In this document: positions 1-9,645 of the stretch, piece by piece | Layout: each line of letters starts with the position of its first letter | How positions within the stretch are numbered: the stretch's first letter is position 1 | Assembly: GCA_029688825.1 (NCBI GenBank) | Contig: JARUKX010000002.1 | Span: forward strand, 124,001 to 188,000 | Direction: 5' to 3' | DNA length: 64,000 bases | DNA from: Haloarculaceae archaeon H-GB1-1 | GTDB lineage: Archaea; Halobacteriota; Halobacteria; Halobacteriales; Haloarculaceae | Notes under the pieces: generated by a model | The model's input: only the letters and a program-made list of their open reading frames with translations | Databases searched by the model: none | What the model was told of the DNA's origin: nothing | Position numbers and translations under genes: made by a program

Positions 1-1
1 A

Positions 2-517
2 GACGAGGAAACCGTGGCAGAGACGTCGCTTTCCCTTCAGCCAGATCTCGAAATCGTCGAGATGGGAATCGGGAGAAACCAGTCCGAAAAGATGTGGGAT
101 GGATCGAGAGATGAAATCGCAGAAGAAGCCTTCGTGACGGTTGAGAATCAAGGTAGTGGCCCGGATGCAATAACGAAATTACTCTTCATTGGGGATGTCC
201 CGTACCCCTCTGATGAAGAAGGCACGAATTATGCAGACAGCGATGATATTAGCGGGATATACGACCCGCAATCTGACTCAGAGGTCAATGAAGTCATCGT
301 AGGTGCTGGGGAACAAATCACGGTCTATAGTTCTCGGTCACCATTTGCCTTCGTCCCCGGTGCAGGTACATCCTGTACAGAGGATGAGCAGAGCGGAGAG
401 TTTGAACTCATTCTTGAAACACAGGTTGGTGACTCCCGCATTGAGAAAGGATACGCTATCCAGTATTCAGCATCATCAGAACCAGACGGTTGTGATATCA
501 CTATCAGTGAGACGTAG
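2..517 (+). CDS. Partial hypothetical surface-type protein at head of conjugation operon
   Basis: The reading frame is open to the left window edge, so the GTG at 14 is probably internal and the true N-terminus lies outside. The visible 170 residues are acidic and beta-rich-looking, with Gly/Ser/Thr stretches and two cysteines, and no membrane segment in the visible part. It ends two bases before the VirB6-like gene, so it is probably in the same operon. I do not recognise a family. A pilin-like or secreted component of the conjugation apparatus is an inference from position and composition only. Confidence 0.55.
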   Translation, partial: DEETVAETSLSLQPDLEIVEMGIGRNQSEKMWDGSRDEIAEEAFVTVENQGSGPDAITKLLFIGDVPYPSDEEGTNYADSDDISGIYDPQSDSEVNEVIVGAGEQITVYSSRSPFAFVPGAGTSCTEDEQSGEFELILETQVGDSRIEKGYAIQYSASSEPDGCDITISET

Positions 518-519
518 CC

Positions 520-1632
520 ATGGTTGATCTAATTGATGTCGTTCTCGAGGGATTCAAGGGTGTCGTCGACTGGGTCATTGGGCTCTTCATGGAGGGGCTC
601 CAGACCGGTTACGATACTCTAACAGAGGAGATGTTTGGGACCCCAACCCCACAAACAGACGGTGCGTTCGTCTTTGGCGCCCCGACAAATGACCCTTGGA
701 TAGCGATTCGAGATGCTTTGGTTGGTGGTGAAATAATGCTAATCGCCCTCCTCCTCTTAGTGATGTGTGTCCAAGGGCGGCACACTATCCGGATCTTCAA
801 TATTGGGAACGCCTACGAAGCTCGAAAAACAAAGAAGACTGCCTGGGTTGGTGCATTTTTGATTATCACCTGGTATTGGTTGAGCGTTCTCGGCCTCTAT
901 ATCGTAGATGGGTTCACGATTGCTCTGATGCCAAGTCTCAGTTCACTTGGTAACGTGATGCTCAACTTTCTCGAAACGTCGTTAACCAATCCTGGACTGG
1001 CACTGGTATTCGCACTCATTGGCGGACTATCGATGTGGGCGCTTGAGGCACTCTACTACATTCGGGAGATTCTGCTCTACGTCTACGTGTACGGTATGCC
1101 AATTGCGTTTGCACTCGGTTACGGCAATATCCCTGTTCTCTCTGATATTGCGATGGGATTCAGTAAGAGATTTGTCCCTCTCGCAGTCCTCCCTCTCCCG
1201 GCAGCAGTTGTGTTCAAAGGGTATGATCTGCTTTACTCACAGGGTTCACTCGCTCCAAATAGCGCATTTCTAAGATATCTAGTCGCAGCGTCGTTACCAC
1301 TGATTGCTCTCTATCTCACTTGGAAGACGTTCAAGTACGCGACTCCACTGACAGCCAGGGTTGTCGGAGGTGCGACGAAAGGAGCCGCTCTCATCGGCGG
1401 TGTCGCGGCTGGCGCCTACGTTGGCGGTGCAGGTGTCGCGACGACAGCGGCACGGTGGGGACCGAAAGCAGCAGCCGGCCATGCAGTTGCACAGAAAGCT
1501 GCTGCTCGAGGCGGACACGGAACTGAGGACGATTCCCCATCGTACCGTCGAACCGAGAATGACCCCGGTGGGGCCACTGCAGACGCATCGAGTGACAAAC
1601 GTGGGATGGAGTACGATCGAGGTATTCACTAA
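520..1632 (+). CDS. VirB6/TrbL-like polytopic conjugation membrane protein (locus 1)
   Basis: A 370-residue protein with about six or seven hydrophobic segments between residues 65 and 310, followed by a hydrophilic Ala/Gly- and charge-rich tail. This layout, and its position just before PrgI-like and VirB4 genes, match the VirB6/TrbL inner-membrane channel component of type IV secretion systems. It starts two bases after the upstream stop and its own stop overlaps the next ATG (TAATG), so translation is coupled. Family assignment rests on topology and context rather than a diagnostic motif. A comparable but longer protein sits in locus 2 at 57609. Confidence 0.65.
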   Translation: MVDLIDVVLEGFKGVVDWVIGLFMEGLQTGYDTLTEEMFGTPTPQTDGAFVFGAPTNDPWIAIRDALVGGEIMLIALLLLVMCVQGRHTIRIFNIGNAYEARKTKKTAWVGAFLIITWYWLSVLGLYIVDGFTIALMPSLSSLGNVMLNFLETSLTNPGLALVFALIGGLSMWALEALYYIREILLYVYVYGMPIAFALGYGNIPVLSDIAMGFSKRFVPLAVLPLPAAVVFKGYDLLYSQGSLAPNSAFLRYLVAASLPLIALYLTWKTFKYATPLTARVVGGATKGAALIGGVAAGAYVGGAGVATTAARWGPKAAAGHAVAQKAAARGGHGTEDDSPSYRRTENDPGGATADASSDKRGMEYDRGIH

Positions 1633-2753
1633 TGTCTACAGATCCAGACGCGGCAGCGCGGCGTATCATGAACCAGTTTGGCGAGGAGAGTCGCATCCCC
1701 TACCTCAACATCGAGGAGGGGGACGTCGGCGTGCTCATCGCCTTCCCCATCATCGGGCTCTTCATCGCGAGTCTCACTGGCGTCGAATCGCTCGCTCTCC
1801 CGTTCGTAGCCGGTGGACTCGGGTTCGGTGTTGCTGTCATCTATGTCTCTCCCGACCACCTAAATGCGTGGACGTGGACGAAGGACGTCTATCGATACGC
1901 CAAGCGCCCGCGGGTCACGTTCAGTGCCCCAGAAGCAGCCGACAGTAACACAAACGAGACAGAGCGAAACGAGGGCGGGCTCGCAAACTACACGCCGTTC
2001 AAACCGGACGAGCGAACGCAGGATCTCACGAACATCAAGCGGGCGTGGCCCGGTGCTGGCGCGATCCAACGGACGGACGGCACGATGGAGGCCTTCATCG
2101 AGATCGACCCGGGGAACATGGACTTCGCGATGTCGAACGACTGGGCCCAGCTCCAGAACGCAGGCGAAGACTTCGCAAACAAGGAATTGGACTCGAAGCT
2201 CAAATTCCACACGACGACCCGTTCGTTCCCGGTCGAGCAAATCACGGAGACCATCGAGGAACGGCTTACCGACGAAGACGTCACGGAGAATCCGATCTTT
2301 CGGGAACTCCTCGAGGAATATCGAGAAACACGCCCCAGAGAGATGCGTGACCGTGGCATCCAACAGATGCGATACTACCTTGGCGTCGAGGTCACACCGC
2401 TCGAAGTCTACGACCGCTTCCGAGACGAGGGGACGCCAGCCGAGAAGCTGACCAAGTTCCCCGTCATCGGGTTTCTGTTCAATCCCTTCGTGACGCGACG
2501 TGAGGACCTCACCGATGTCGAACGTCGCGCCCAGATGTTCGAGAAGCTCGACAGCCGCGTCAACGACGTTCGCGCCGAGTTCATTCAGCAAGCGTCTGGC
2601 TGGTCTGCTCGCCGGCTCAGTACGGTCGAACTGTTCGTTCTGAACATGGACTTCTGGAACGGACGTGAGCACGACTACGACGAAGCAGACCGCGTCATTC
2701 GCGAACAACCGATCATCGGCCACTCACGCCGGGAGGATGAGACCAATGCGTAG
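1632..2753 (+). CDS. PrgI-like membrane domain fused to VirB4 N-terminal-like domain
   Basis: 373 residues. Residues about 28-72 form two adjacent membrane helices, as in the PrgI/VirB3 family that anchors VirB4 ATPases. From about residue 130 comes a soluble part (IQRTDGTMEAFIEID and following) resembling the N-terminal domain of VirB4/TraC proteins but without a Walker motif. The gene overlaps the VirB4 gene by 8 bp. In locus 2 the equivalent parts are separate genes (53089 and 53547), so here they appear fused. Role inferred: membrane docking and stator for the VirB4 motor. Confidence 0.6.
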   Translation: MSTDPDAAARRIMNQFGEESRIPYLNIEEGDVGVLIAFPIIGLFIASLTGVESLALPFVAGGLGFGVAVIYVSPDHLNAWTWTKDVYRYAKRPRVTFSAPEAADSNTNETERNEGGLANYTPFKPDERTQDLTNIKRAWPGAGAIQRTDGTMEAFIEIDPGNMDFAMSNDWAQLQNAGEDFANKELDSKLKFHTTTRSFPVEQITETIEERLTDEDVTENPIFRELLEEYRETRPREMRDRGIQQMRYYLGVEVTPLEVYDRFRDEGTPAEKLTKFPVIGFLFNPFVTRREDLTDVERRAQMFEKLDSRVNDVRAEFIQQASGWSARRLSTVELFVLNMDFWNGREHDYDEADRVIREQPIIGHSRREDETNA

Positions 2754-4953
2754 TGTCACTCTCCAAGCGAGCGGCGGGCCTCTCGCCCAGCTCACAGAGT
2801 GGCTACTGAACCCAACATCACCCGAAGGTGTGGCGGTTTACCTCCTCTTGGTTGTGGCCCTTGGAGTCGCCGGTAAACTCCTCTGGAACCGGCATACCGC
2901 CGATGACGAACCCGAAGTCGACTTTTCGGATGTCCTTGACGAGGAGACGCTTGAGGAGGGTCATGCAGAAGGCCAACTCCTCGACGACATCTCCGAATCT
3001 CACAAGACGGTGACTGCGCCAGCAGCCATCGAGTGGGAGACACGAGCCGCACGCGTTGGCGAGCAGTGGACGACGACGCTCTACATCGCTGACTACGCCG
3101 ACTACCCGAACGACGGCTATCTGAGCGACCTCTTCGAGCTGACCGACGTCGAATTCGACCTCACAGCACACATCACGCCGAAGAACCAGCAGCGAGCGCG
3201 GAACGAACTGCAGGACATCGCTGACGACCTCCAGGTTGACGCCGATCTGGAACAGAGCGTCCGCAGTGCGTACCTTCAGGAGCGAGCAAACGAAGCCGCT
3301 GCGACCTATAAAGCCGTCGAGAGCGGTGCGAACGTCTTCGACCAGGGGATGTTCGTCACGGTTCGCGCCGCCGACAAGGATGACCTCAGGGATTCGGTCC
3401 AGAAGGTCAAGAGTGCTCTCCGCGACGACCCAGCGAACCTCACGCCGAAGACCGCAATCTGTCGGCAGGACCTCGCGCTGCAGTCGGCAGCCCCTATCGG
3501 AGACAACGTATTCGGGCGAGAATCTATCGCCCTTGGTGGAGCCGTTGGCGCACTCCTCTCCTCGCCGCATAACGCGACGATCCTCGAGGAGGGTGGCGTT
3601 GAGTTCGGTATCCACAAGGACAACCAGAGCCCCGTCGTCATCGACCCGTTCGCCCGTGACAACGGGTATGCGATGTTCACCGTCGGTGATACTGGGTCCG
3701 GGAAATCGTTCGGCTCGAAACAGAATTTCATCCGCTCGATCGAGCAGAGTAAGGACCGCATCGGCATCATCCTCGAACCACTCAACAACTGGGCAGGTGT
3801 CTCTGAAGCACTCGGAGCGAAACGCATCACCGTCGGTGGGACCCTCGGGTTGAATCCCCTTGAGATTCGCCAGACCCCCGACCACGTACAGCGTGCGATG
3901 GGTGAGGATGCGAGCCCGTTCAACGAGAAGCTCGACGACGCAATGAGCTTCCTGACGAACTTCTTCGCACTGCGTGGTATCTCACTCGGTGACCGCCGGA
4001 CGACGCTCGAACTCGGCCTCAAGCGCGCCTACAAGCGGAACGACATCACCGACGACATCTCGACGCACAGCAACCCCAGCCCGACCATCCGGGATATGAT
4101 GGACGTCTTCGAGGACATGGTCGACGACCCTGAGGAGTTCGTCGTTCGTTCCGACGAGGAGGCCAGGAAGATTCGCGAGGACGCGACGTGGCTTCTTGAC
4201 CAGCTTCGGCCCTTCGAGGAGGAGGGTCGTCACGCCAATCTCGGGAAGTCCTCGGAGTTCGATATTCGTAACGAGAAGGTCATTTACCTCGATCTCGCCC
4301 AGCAGGAAGGTAGCGTCGATAGCAGTACGGCACTGACGATGCAGTTGCTCATCTCGCTCGTGTACGAGCGGGCGAAAGAGACGGACAAGGAGGTCGTGTT
4401 CGTCATCGACGAGGCGCGCTACATAATGCAGGACGCCGCGAGTCTGGCATTCTTAGAGACGGTGTTCCGACATCACCGTCACCACGACCTTTCAATTCGG
4501 CTTGTCACCCAGACCGTCGACGAGTTCTTCGAGCACGCCGAGTCCGAAGCTATCCTCGACCAGTGTGCCGTCAAGCAGTTCCATCGGCTGGACGGGATGG
4601 ACGACCAATGGGCCGACGAGTTCGGCCTGAACTACGCACAGATGCGCTACGTACAGGACGCGGTCCCCGGAAACGAGGACGCTGGCTTCTCCGAGGCGCT
4701 CGTCGGCGTCGACGGAGAATGGCGCGGCATCAAGGTTGAGGCGATGCCCAAGGAGAAGCAAGTCATCGACTTCGACCCGACCGAGCAGCGGCGTTCTTCG
4801 CTCCCTGGTGCGGGTGAAGGTGCAGTTGATACGGATGTGCAGGAGTTCCGGGAGAAGCTGGAAGAGCAATCGACTAACGGACAGTCAAGTGATACGGAAT
4901 CCATCTCCGCCAAGCCTGACGGCGGTTCGATGGAGGGGGTAGACGATGCGTGA
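2746..4953 (+). CDS. VirB4-family conjugation ATPase (locus 1)
   Basis: About 735 residues from the ATG at 2746; an ATG at 2737 is an alternative. It has one N-terminal hydrophobic helix near residue 30, then a VirB4/TraC-like core with Walker A GDTGSGKS near residue 314 and Walker B VVFVIDEAR near residue 550, and a downstream Q-T motif (RLVTQTVDEF). VirB4 proteins energise assembly of the conjugation channel and pilus. The start overlaps the PrgI-fusion gene and the end overlaps the VirD4-like gene (4946), which fits one operon. The C-terminal 40 residues are low-complexity and acidic. Confidence 0.85.
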   Translation: MRSVTLQASGGPLAQLTEWLLNPTSPEGVAVYLLLVVALGVAGKLLWNRHTADDEPEVDFSDVLDEETLEEGHAEGQLLDDISESHKTVTAPAAIEWETRAARVGEQWTTTLYIADYADYPNDGYLSDLFELTDVEFDLTAHITPKNQQRARNELQDIADDLQVDADLEQSVRSAYLQERANEAAATYKAVESGANVFDQGMFVTVRAADKDDLRDSVQKVKSALRDDPANLTPKTAICRQDLALQSAAPIGDNVFGRESIALGGAVGALLSSPHNATILEEGGVEFGIHKDNQSPVVIDPFARDNGYAMFTVGDTGSGKSFGSKQNFIRSIEQSKDRIGIILEPLNNWAGVSEALGAKRITVGGTLGLNPLEIRQTPDHVQRAMGEDASPFNEKLDDAMSFLTNFFALRGISLGDRRTTLELGLKRAYKRNDITDDISTHSNPSPTIRDMMDVFEDMVDDPEEFVVRSDEEARKIREDATWLLDQLRPFEEEGRHANLGKSSEFDIRNEKVIYLDLAQQEGSVDSSTALTMQLLISLVYERAKETDKEVVFVIDEARYIMQDAASLAFLETVFRHHRHHDLSIRLVTQTVDEFFEHAESEAILDQCAVKQFHRLDGMDDQWADEFGLNYAQMRYVQDAVPGNEDAGFSEALVGVDGEWRGIKVEAMPKEKQVIDFDPTEQRRSSLPGAGEGAVDTDVQEFREKLEEQSTNGQSSDTESISAKPDGGSMEGVDDA

Positions 4954-7900
4954 GTATCTCCGAGTCACGCCGACATCCGAGGAGCTTGAGCCCGAGAGGA
5001 TTCCTCGAGTCCTTGAAAGCCTTCACAAACTGACGACGGCGGAGTCAACTGGACTCGCGCAGAAGCTGAACCCACTCCACAGTAAGACACCGCTCCGGTT
5101 CGAGTTTCTCGCACTATCTGAGGGAGCGGACGACCCTGTCGAGTTCTTCTACGGCGCCGACGAGCATCTCGACACACTCGAAAAACGCCTTCGTTCGATC
5201 TATCCCGAGACGTTCGACATCGAGCGCGTCGACGTCGACGTCGCATCACGGCTTATTCAGCCGGTCGAATTCACACGAGCAGAGTTTATTGAACACTACG
5301 AAGCAGGGCAGCTACAGTACGAATTTAGTCCCGACGAGCAGCACGAGCTTGGCAGCAAGGAGCGTGACCAAGACCAGACACCAACGACCGAAGCATCCTC
5401 CCTTGCAGATGGTGGTGCCACAGTCGATTCGTCCCATGGCCACTTCGTCGAGATTGGGGAGACGGCTCTTGAGCTTGGACCTCCAAATACAGTTCCGGAC
5501 GAGGGGCCACTGACGACACTCGAAAAGCCGACCGAGACGGCCGAGGGAACGATACTCGCTCGGCCCACCGTCGACGCCGTCTCGTCAGTCGGCGTACGCT
5601 GGTCTGGTTCAGCCACCCGACCGAAAGATTGGATGACGTCGTTGACGCCCTTCGCATCCGGGGACGAAGACGACGGATTGGCTGCTATCGACCAGCCCGG
5701 TGCGACTCTCGCGTCACTCGTCGACCACCTGATGGAGGCGGCGTCACCAGTAGCGTTTCAGGTTGTGTTCCAGCGACGGACAAGCTGGCAGTCCGACGCC
5801 GAGATCAGAAAAGAAGATCTCGTCGACGGACGGGACACCTTCTTCCAGGAGATCGTTGGCTCCTTCCTCGAGGTCGAAGATCAGCGGAGCAATCACGACG
5901 AGAAACAGCTCAGCGAGTCAGTCGCCAAGCGTATCGAGTATATCGACGCGAAGAATCCCAAGCGGTCATTCACTGCCAACATCAGAGCAGTCGGCGTTCC
6001 GACCTGTGACGAAGCCCGCGACGACCTCGCGGCCCAGATGAACTCGCTTCGTCCCGTGTTCGACCCGGTTGACGGCCCCTATTACGAAGTCGAGGGGGAA
6101 CGGCTCCGTGCTGGCGGCTTTCGAGAAAAGACGAAGGAGAAGAACGCTCAGACAGCTCTTCAGCAGTTGCTTGACCGAGAGATTACGGCGGGCCGAGGCA
6201 AGACCCGACCGGATTTCGTCCTCTGTGGGACGGAACTCGCGAACTTTGTGCTTGTCCCATCGTCCGAGCAACTCACAGTAGAGGGAACACGCGGCACCCG
6301 CGCTGAACAGCAAAGCCGGAACCCGCTTCCGTGGCCTAATCCAGACCTGGTTCAACAGTTCCAAGAGGGGATGGCAATTGGGTATGCACTCGATGAGAAC
6401 GGATCTCCCCAACCGGGCCCGATTCGGATTCCACCGAATCTCCTGACGACGCACTACGGCCGGTTCGCCTCGACCGGTGGCGGGAAATCGAAGGCGATCA
6501 TCAACGACGCGCTGTCCCTCCGGGAGACGACTGGCGGACCTGTCGTGATCGTCGATCCGAAAGGCGACGGTATGTGCGCGAATTACCTTCGCTGCCACTA
6601 CGAGCGCTTCAACGGGGTGGACGACGTCTACCAGTTCCGCGTCCCGGAGACGGTCCCTGCGTTCTCCTTCTTCGACATCCGGCCCGCACTCAAGGCCGGA
6701 CGAAACCGTGAAGACGCGATTCAGGACAAGGTCGACCACTTCCACGACATCATGCGGATGGTCATGGGCCGCGAACAGTACGGACAAGCGTTTGTCGCCA
6801 ACGAGATCCTCAGCTACCTCATCAAGGCGCTATTCGACGAGGAATACGGTAGTGACGCCTTCGGCCTCGATGAGCTCTTTGCGGCTGCACTCCAGATGCA
6901 ACGCGAGCGGACAGTCCCTCCGGTCGCTGCTGAGAACCAAAATGTCGAGGAGTCGCTGACGCGCCACTTCGAGAAGGATGACCGTCGATTCCAGGTGTCG
7001 ATGGACGCCGTCGGAAACCGTCTCGACAAACTCAGAGAAGACGCGCACCTGCGTCGTATCTTCAGTCACGTTCCGGAACAAAGTGATGATGGCGAATACG
7101 TCGACAACCGATTCGACTTCCGCGAGTTCCTCGACGAAGATGCCACGATCTTGTTCGACCTGGGTGATCTTCGTCCAGAGGCACAGCGAGCAATCACACT
7201 TCTCCTGTTGAGTAACCTCTGGGACGCGGTGCAGGTGCGTCGACGTGACGGGAAGACAGACTACGAGAACCTCACCAACCTCATCATCGAGGAGGCGGCT
7301 CCCGTCGCCTCAACGAAACTCGTTTCCGAGCAGCTGCTTCCCCAAGGCCGGTCGTTCGGCCTGAGCATGGGACTGGTGATGCAGTTTCCCGAGCAAGTCA
7401 GGAATCGAAGCGAGCGCGCCTACAACGAGGTCCTCAACAACATCAAGACGAAGCTCATCGGGAACATCTCCATCGAGCGCGATCTCGCGGAGTCACTGGC
7501 CCATGAAGACTTGAGTCCGACTGACCTTCGAAATCGGATCAACACGCTCCCTAGCGGGGAGTGGATTGCACAACTCCCGAGCCCGTCATTCGGGGAAACG
7601 GGACCAGCCCCGTTCTCTGTGAAGCCGCTCCCGATAGCAGCCGGCCATCCAGAGAGCGACGAGCCCCTTTCTGTTGAACAGAAGGACCACTTTGAGACCG
7701 TGGCCCTCCCCCGACTGTCCGAGCGGACACAGACCCAGTACGGGCTTTCTGAGACCACTAGCGAATCAGATGCCGGAGGCACCGAGGGATGGGGAAGTAG
7801 ACCGAAGGGCGAAGAGTCGACATCCACAGAATCGGCTAGCCCTGTGGACACGACGCAGTCGTCGTTCATCGGACAGGCAACCAGTGATTCAGCAGCCGAC

Positions 7901-8764
7901 GAAGAGAACGAAGGAAACGAAGGGGAAGACAGGGGCACCACCAACCCGCTCTTTGGAGGTCCTGAGTCAGAAGAGCTAGTCGGTGAAGAAGAGGAGACAG
8001 CTGTCAACGAGAACGGATCGTCACCAGTACAGGCTGGTGGTGTAACCGTCCCGGATGACGAGCTTCGACGGCGCGGGCTTACTCACGACGACATCCGCTT
8101 CCTGACCCGCATCCTTGACGTGATGAATGGTGACGCACCAGATCATGGACTCTTGGATTCAATGAGTGCGTTCAAGAACGACTTTGACGACCTCGACGTG
8201 CAACGGCTCGTCGATCAAGACCTGCTGGAGGAAGGCCGAGCGTGCGGTCGGAAGTACTACACCGTCCTCCCGGCAGGGCGAGAACTGCTCGGCCAGAAAC
8301 TCAAGGTCGGCCCTGGTCAGGGAGATGTCGGGGAGAAGACGCCGCACAAGGTTGGTGTGAAGCTGCTCGAACTGTGGTTAGACTCCCGCGACGACGTCGC
8401 ACAGGTCGAGCCGTACTACGAGTACGATGAAGAGACGGTATTCGATGTGGCCGGTCTCGATGCTGACGGGGAACTCGTGTGGGTCGGTGAAGCCGAACTT
8501 GCGAGTAACAACAAACACGCGCCGGTCGACGACTACGACAAGCAGAGTGCAGTGGATGCGAACGCTGTCTGGGCGTTCAACAGACGCGAGACAGCCGTCG
8601 AGGTGCTGGACTGTCTCTCTGAGGCTGATCGAATTGAGAGCAGTGTGAGCGGGCGTGCAGCCCGGTCGTTCTCAGACATTCGAGAGGCCGTTGAATCGCT
8701 AGATGCAGCCGGACTGACGACGATTCGGAGCTTCAACAAACTCGACCAGGAGTTCAATCCATGA
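4946..8764 (+). CDS. VirD4/TraG-like coupling ATPase with C-terminal winged-helix and nuclease-like region
   Basis: A 1272-residue protein. The first 480 residues are divergent. A HerA/VirD4-type motor follows, with Walker A TGGGKSKA near residue 510, IVDPKGDG just after it, and Walker B NLIIEEAAP near residue 778. Residues about 910-1030 are acidic low-complexity. Residues about 1030-1120 resemble a winged helix (LTHDDIRFLTRILDVMNG onward). The last 130 residues contain FDVAGLDADGELVWVGEAE, reminiscent of a PD-(D/E)XK core with Glu in place of Lys; that part is inference. VirD4 proteins recruit DNA to the transfer channel. It overlaps both neighbours. Confidence 0.8.
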   Translation: MREYLRVTPTSEELEPERIPRVLESLHKLTTAESTGLAQKLNPLHSKTPLRFEFLALSEGADDPVEFFYGADEHLDTLEKRLRSIYPETFDIERVDVDVASRLIQPVEFTRAEFIEHYEAGQLQYEFSPDEQHELGSKERDQDQTPTTEASSLADGGATVDSSHGHFVEIGETALELGPPNTVPDEGPLTTLEKPTETAEGTILARPTVDAVSSVGVRWSGSATRPKDWMTSLTPFASGDEDDGLAAIDQPGATLASLVDHLMEAASPVAFQVVFQRRTSWQSDAEIRKEDLVDGRDTFFQEIVGSFLEVEDQRSNHDEKQLSESVAKRIEYIDAKNPKRSFTANIRAVGVPTCDEARDDLAAQMNSLRPVFDPVDGPYYEVEGERLRAGGFREKTKEKNAQTALQQLLDREITAGRGKTRPDFVLCGTELANFVLVPSSEQLTVEGTRGTRAEQQSRNPLPWPNPDLVQQFQEGMAIGYALDENGSPQPGPIRIPPNLLTTHYGRFASTGGGKSKAIINDALSLRETTGGPVVIVDPKGDGMCANYLRCHYERFNGVDDVYQFRVPETVPAFSFFDIRPALKAGRNREDAIQDKVDHFHDIMRMVMGREQYGQAFVANEILSYLIKALFDEEYGSDAFGLDELFAAALQMQRERTVPPVAAENQNVEESLTRHFEKDDRRFQVSMDAVGNRLDKLREDAHLRRIFSHVPEQSDDGEYVDNRFDFREFLDEDATILFDLGDLRPEAQRAITLLLLSNLWDAVQVRRRDGKTDYENLTNLIIEEAAPVASTKLVSEQLLPQGRSFGLSMGLVMQFPEQVRNRSERAYNEVLNNIKTKLIGNISIERDLAESLAHEDLSPTDLRNRINTLPSGEWIAQLPSPSFGETGPAPFSVKPLPIAAGHPESDEPLSVEQKDHFETVALPRLSERTQTQYGLSETTSESDAGGTEGWGSRPKGEESTSTESASPVDTTQSSFIGQATSDSAADEENEGNEGEDRGTTNPLFGGPESEELVGEEEETAVNENGSSPVQAGGVTVPDDELRRRGLTHDDIRFLTRILDVMNGDAPDHGLLDSMSAFKNDFDDLDVQRLVDQDLLEEGRACGRKYYTVLPAGRELLGQKLKVGPGQGDVGEKTPHKVGVKLLELWLDSRDDVAQVEPYYEYDEETVFDVAGLDADGELVWVGEAELASNNKHAPVDDYDKQSAVDANAVWAFNRRETAVEVLDCLSEADRIESSVSGRAARSFSDIREAVESLDAAGLTTIRSFNKLDQEFNP

Positions 8765-9645
8765 GTTGGCGACAAGCGACTCGCGAGGAGATCTACCGGT
8801 ACTACGCCGAGGAGTTCCCTTCATACGTCGACGATCTCCCGTCGTTCATCACAGCGAAGGGACCGAAACAGTATGCACTCGCGTTTCGGGAACCCCACCC
8901 GGTACGGAAAGACGGAGTCCCAGACAAGGACTTCATTCGCCGAGATACGTGGCAGACGAACACCTCCGGTGAGCGGACCACCGCAGTGTTTCAGGAATTC
9001 GACGACGTCCTCGAGTTCATCCGGCATCCAGCACGGAATGATCCACTCGGTCGGAGTAACTTCGCGCTCGCAGACCCAGACCTGCTTGACAAACCAGACC
9101 CGTGTCCTGATGCAGTCTACTACGCGCTGGATCACTGGGAGCGGCCGTGGGTCCTCCTCGTCGACATCGACGCGAAAGATATCGCCAGGAACCGAGCAGC
9201 GGATACGGTCTCGGAAGACGTCGACGACCAGGACGACAGTGCGCTCCTCAACGCCGCGGGAATCCTCGACGCCGCTCCCGAGGAGTATCCGTATGCCTTT
9301 GAGGATATTGAACGGGCCATCGAGTACGGCTTCGAGGTGCGAGATATCTTCGAGGACGACTTCAACGCCGAGGAGACGATGGTTGTGTACAGCGGCCAGG
9401 GCGTCCACGTCTACCTCCTCGATACGGACCCTGCCCATCGGTACGACGCCAAGAGTCGAGAAGTGCTGAACGACCTTCTGCAAGACACCTACAAGATTCC
9501 CATCGACCCAGTGGTCACCGCCGACCGTCGTCGAGTCGCCCGACTGCCCTACTCGTTGCACGCTGACGTCTGTAGCATCGTCATGCCAATTGAGAGCCCG
9601 ACCTTCGACGTTCGGTCTGCGACACCGGAGGTGCTCCAGTCATGA
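8761..9645 (+). CDS. PriS-like archaeo-eukaryotic primase catalytic subunit
   Basis: 294 residues with the three signature blocks of the archaeal/eukaryotic primase small subunit in order: LLVDIDAKD (catalytic D135 and D137), YSGQGVHVY (S211, H216) and DPVVTADRRRVARLPYSLH (D255, H267). Canonical PriS is about 350-390 residues, so this is a compact, element-type version. It starts inside the end of the VirD4-like gene (ATGA) and its stop overlaps the PriL-like gene, so it belongs to the conjugation operon. Expected activity: RNA/DNA primer synthesis, here probably for the transferred strand or for element replication. Chromosomal priS is expected elsewhere in the genome. Confidence 0.85.
   Translation: MSWRQATREEIYRYYAEEFPSYVDDLPSFITAKGPKQYALAFREPHPVRKDGVPDKDFIRRDTWQTNTSGERTTAVFQEFDDVLEFIRHPARNDPLGRSNFALADPDLLDKPDPCPDAVYYALDHWERPWVLLVDIDAKDIARNRAADTVSEDVDDQDDSALLNAAGILDAAPEEYPYAFEDIERAIEYGFEVRDIFEDDFNAEETMVVYSGQGVHVYLLDTDPAHRYDAKSREVLNDLLQDTYKIPIDPVVTADRRRVARLPYSLHADVCSIVMPIESPTFDVRSATPEVLQS

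Noticed and set aside
2818-3885. 355-codon minus-strand frame
   Set aside because: Antisense to the VirB4 gene with its Walker motifs; no independent support.
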